Assembly: GCF_028553785.1 (NCBI RefSeq)
Contig: NZ_CP067136.1
Coordinates: 2,726,501-2,790,500 of the forward strand
Direction: 5' to 3'
DNA length: 64,000 nucleotides
Origin: Paracoccus fistulariae
GTDB lineage: Bacteria > Pseudomonadota > Alphaproteobacteria > Rhodobacterales > Rhodobacteraceae
Shown: positions 63,455-64,000 of the stretch, piece after piece
How positions within the stretch are numbered: the first letter of the stretch is position 1
How the letters are laid out: each line of letters begins with the position of its first letter
The notes under the pieces: generated by a model
Database searches by the model: none
What the model was told of the DNA's origin: nothing
What the model saw: only the letters and a program-made list of their open reading frames with translations
Made by a program: the position numbers and the translations under genes

Positions 63455-64000
63455 GAGCTTGTCAGTTTTTGACGGAATCGAAAGGGGATTCCCCATTGGG
63501 TTCTCATATGATTCAGAATCCCTACTGGAGAGGGAGGCCAGCATGGATGACGAGAGCCTTTTCGAATGACCTCAGAGAGCGTGCGGTGACTGCGATGCAG
63601 TCTGGCGAAAGTTGCCGCAGTGTTGCCGCGCGGTTCGGGGTTGCGCCCTCAAGTGTGGTGAAGTGGACAGACCGGGCGCGACGGACCGGTTCGGTCAGTC
63701 CGGCGAAGATGGGCGGGTATCGTCGCCCTCTTCTTGAACCGCACCGGGACTGGCTCCTTGAGCAGGTGCTCCGCTGTCCCCATGTGACCCTCGCCGGTCT
63801 GCAGGGCCTTCTGGCAGACCGCGGCGTGTCGGTCAGCCATGACACCGTGTGGCGGTTTCTGCGCAACTGCGGGTTCAGTTTCAACAAAAGACGCTGGTCG
63901 CGGATGAGCGCGAACGCCCGGATGTAAAGCGCCGCCGCGAGACGAGAAATATCCGCCGGTGGCAGCGGCATCAGGGCAGGATTGATCCCGCCCGGCTGGT
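63455..64000 (+). mobile_element. IS630-family insertion sequence, left part
   Basis: The element probably begins at 63455 after a TA dinucleotide (63453-63454), the target preferred by the family, with terminal sequence GAGCTTGTCAG. It carries an IS630-type transposase in two frames and continues past the window. The matching right inverted repeat is not visible. Confidence 0.7.
63547..63927 (+). CDS. IS630-type transposase, first ORF (DNA-binding part)
   Basis: A 126-residue product. The helix-turn-helix region (MTRAFSNDLRERAVTAM, SCRSVAARFGVAPSSVVKW) and VSVSHDTVWRFLRNCGFSF are typical of IS630 OrfA. It stops at 63927, but the -1 frame continues from the AAAA run near 63886-63889 with KTLVADERERPD through the window edge, which is the start of the DDE catalytic domain. 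A -1 slip at this run would give the full transposase. GGGAGG lies 9 bases before ATG 63547. Confidence 0.75.
   Translation: MTRAFSNDLRERAVTAMQSGESCRSVAARFGVAPSSVVKWTDRARRTGSVSPAKMGGYRRPLLEPHRDWLLEQVLRCPHVTLAGLQGLLADRGVSVSHDTVWRFLRNCGFSFNKRRWSRMSANARM

Overview
The window is a contiguous stretch of high-GC alphaproteobacterial chromosome, most likely from a Paracoccus-like member of the Rhodobacterales. This rests on gene content and order (divergent ubiA/rsmE, DUF484-xerC, gltD and gltB separated by a DUF1272 gene, kdsD-lptC-lptA-lptB followed directly by hpf-ptsN), on an alphaproteobacterial LexA box of the form GTTC-N7-GTTC, and on VPLPA-CTERM and RTX surface proteins. No rRNA, CRISPR or prophage was seen. 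The only mobile DNA is the left end of an IS630-type element at the right edge. Coding density is high. Most of the long antisense reading frames are GC-rich shadows.

Layout. 1-4.4 kb: partial P1-family peptidase, low-molecular-weight phosphatase, one-pore ion channel, smpB, sulfurtransferase and aromatic aminotransferase. 4.7-6.3 kb: an exported arylsulfatase interrupted by one in-frame TAG. 6.4-20 kb: envelope and housekeeping genes, namely an OmpA-type protein with a coiled-coil partner, ubiA/rsmE, a DUF1127 protein, a DMT transporter, msrA-prmA, transaldolase-DUF484-xerC, priA, and a lytic transglycosylase behind a Lys/Ala-rich histone-like protein. 20.9-29.3 kb: L,D-transpeptidase, MFS transporter, a peptide-type ABC transporter without a binding protein, an SDR enzyme and a small RTX protein. 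29.3-33.3 kb: nadE, an exported protein with 18 MORN repeats, and a VPLPA-CTERM protein. 33.4-39.3 kb: LysE exporter, an SOS-controlled imuA-like gene without imuB, exbB-exbD-tonB, mobA, and cobA behind a long C-rich leader.

39.4-48.8 kb: a 1197-residue RTX protein with a propeller-like head, queG, a GST/FzlA-like protein, mtgA, two paralogous VPLPA-CTERM proteins, a DUF1269 protein and a DoxX protein. 48.8-56.9 kb: glutamate synthase (gltD, two small genes, gltB) and uppP with an NDUFA9-like gene. 58-63.3 kb: tRNA-Leu(CAG), RNase D, the LPS precursor and transport operon (kdsD-lptC-lptA-lptB), hpf, ptsN and a small conserved-looking ORF. 63.45-64 kb: IS630 left end.

Together the genes describe a free-living heterotroph that invests in its envelope: peptidoglycan remodelling (lytic transglycosylase, L,D-transpeptidase, MtgA, UppP), LPS export, TonB energisation, and secreted calcium-binding, MORN and CTERM-sorted proteins. 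The exosortase and the type I secretion pump these would need are not in the window. The most notable observations are the TAG-interrupted sulfatase, the three VPLPA-CTERM substrates, the LexA-boxed solitary imuA-like gene and the unusual cobA leader. No clearly novel multi-gene system was found.
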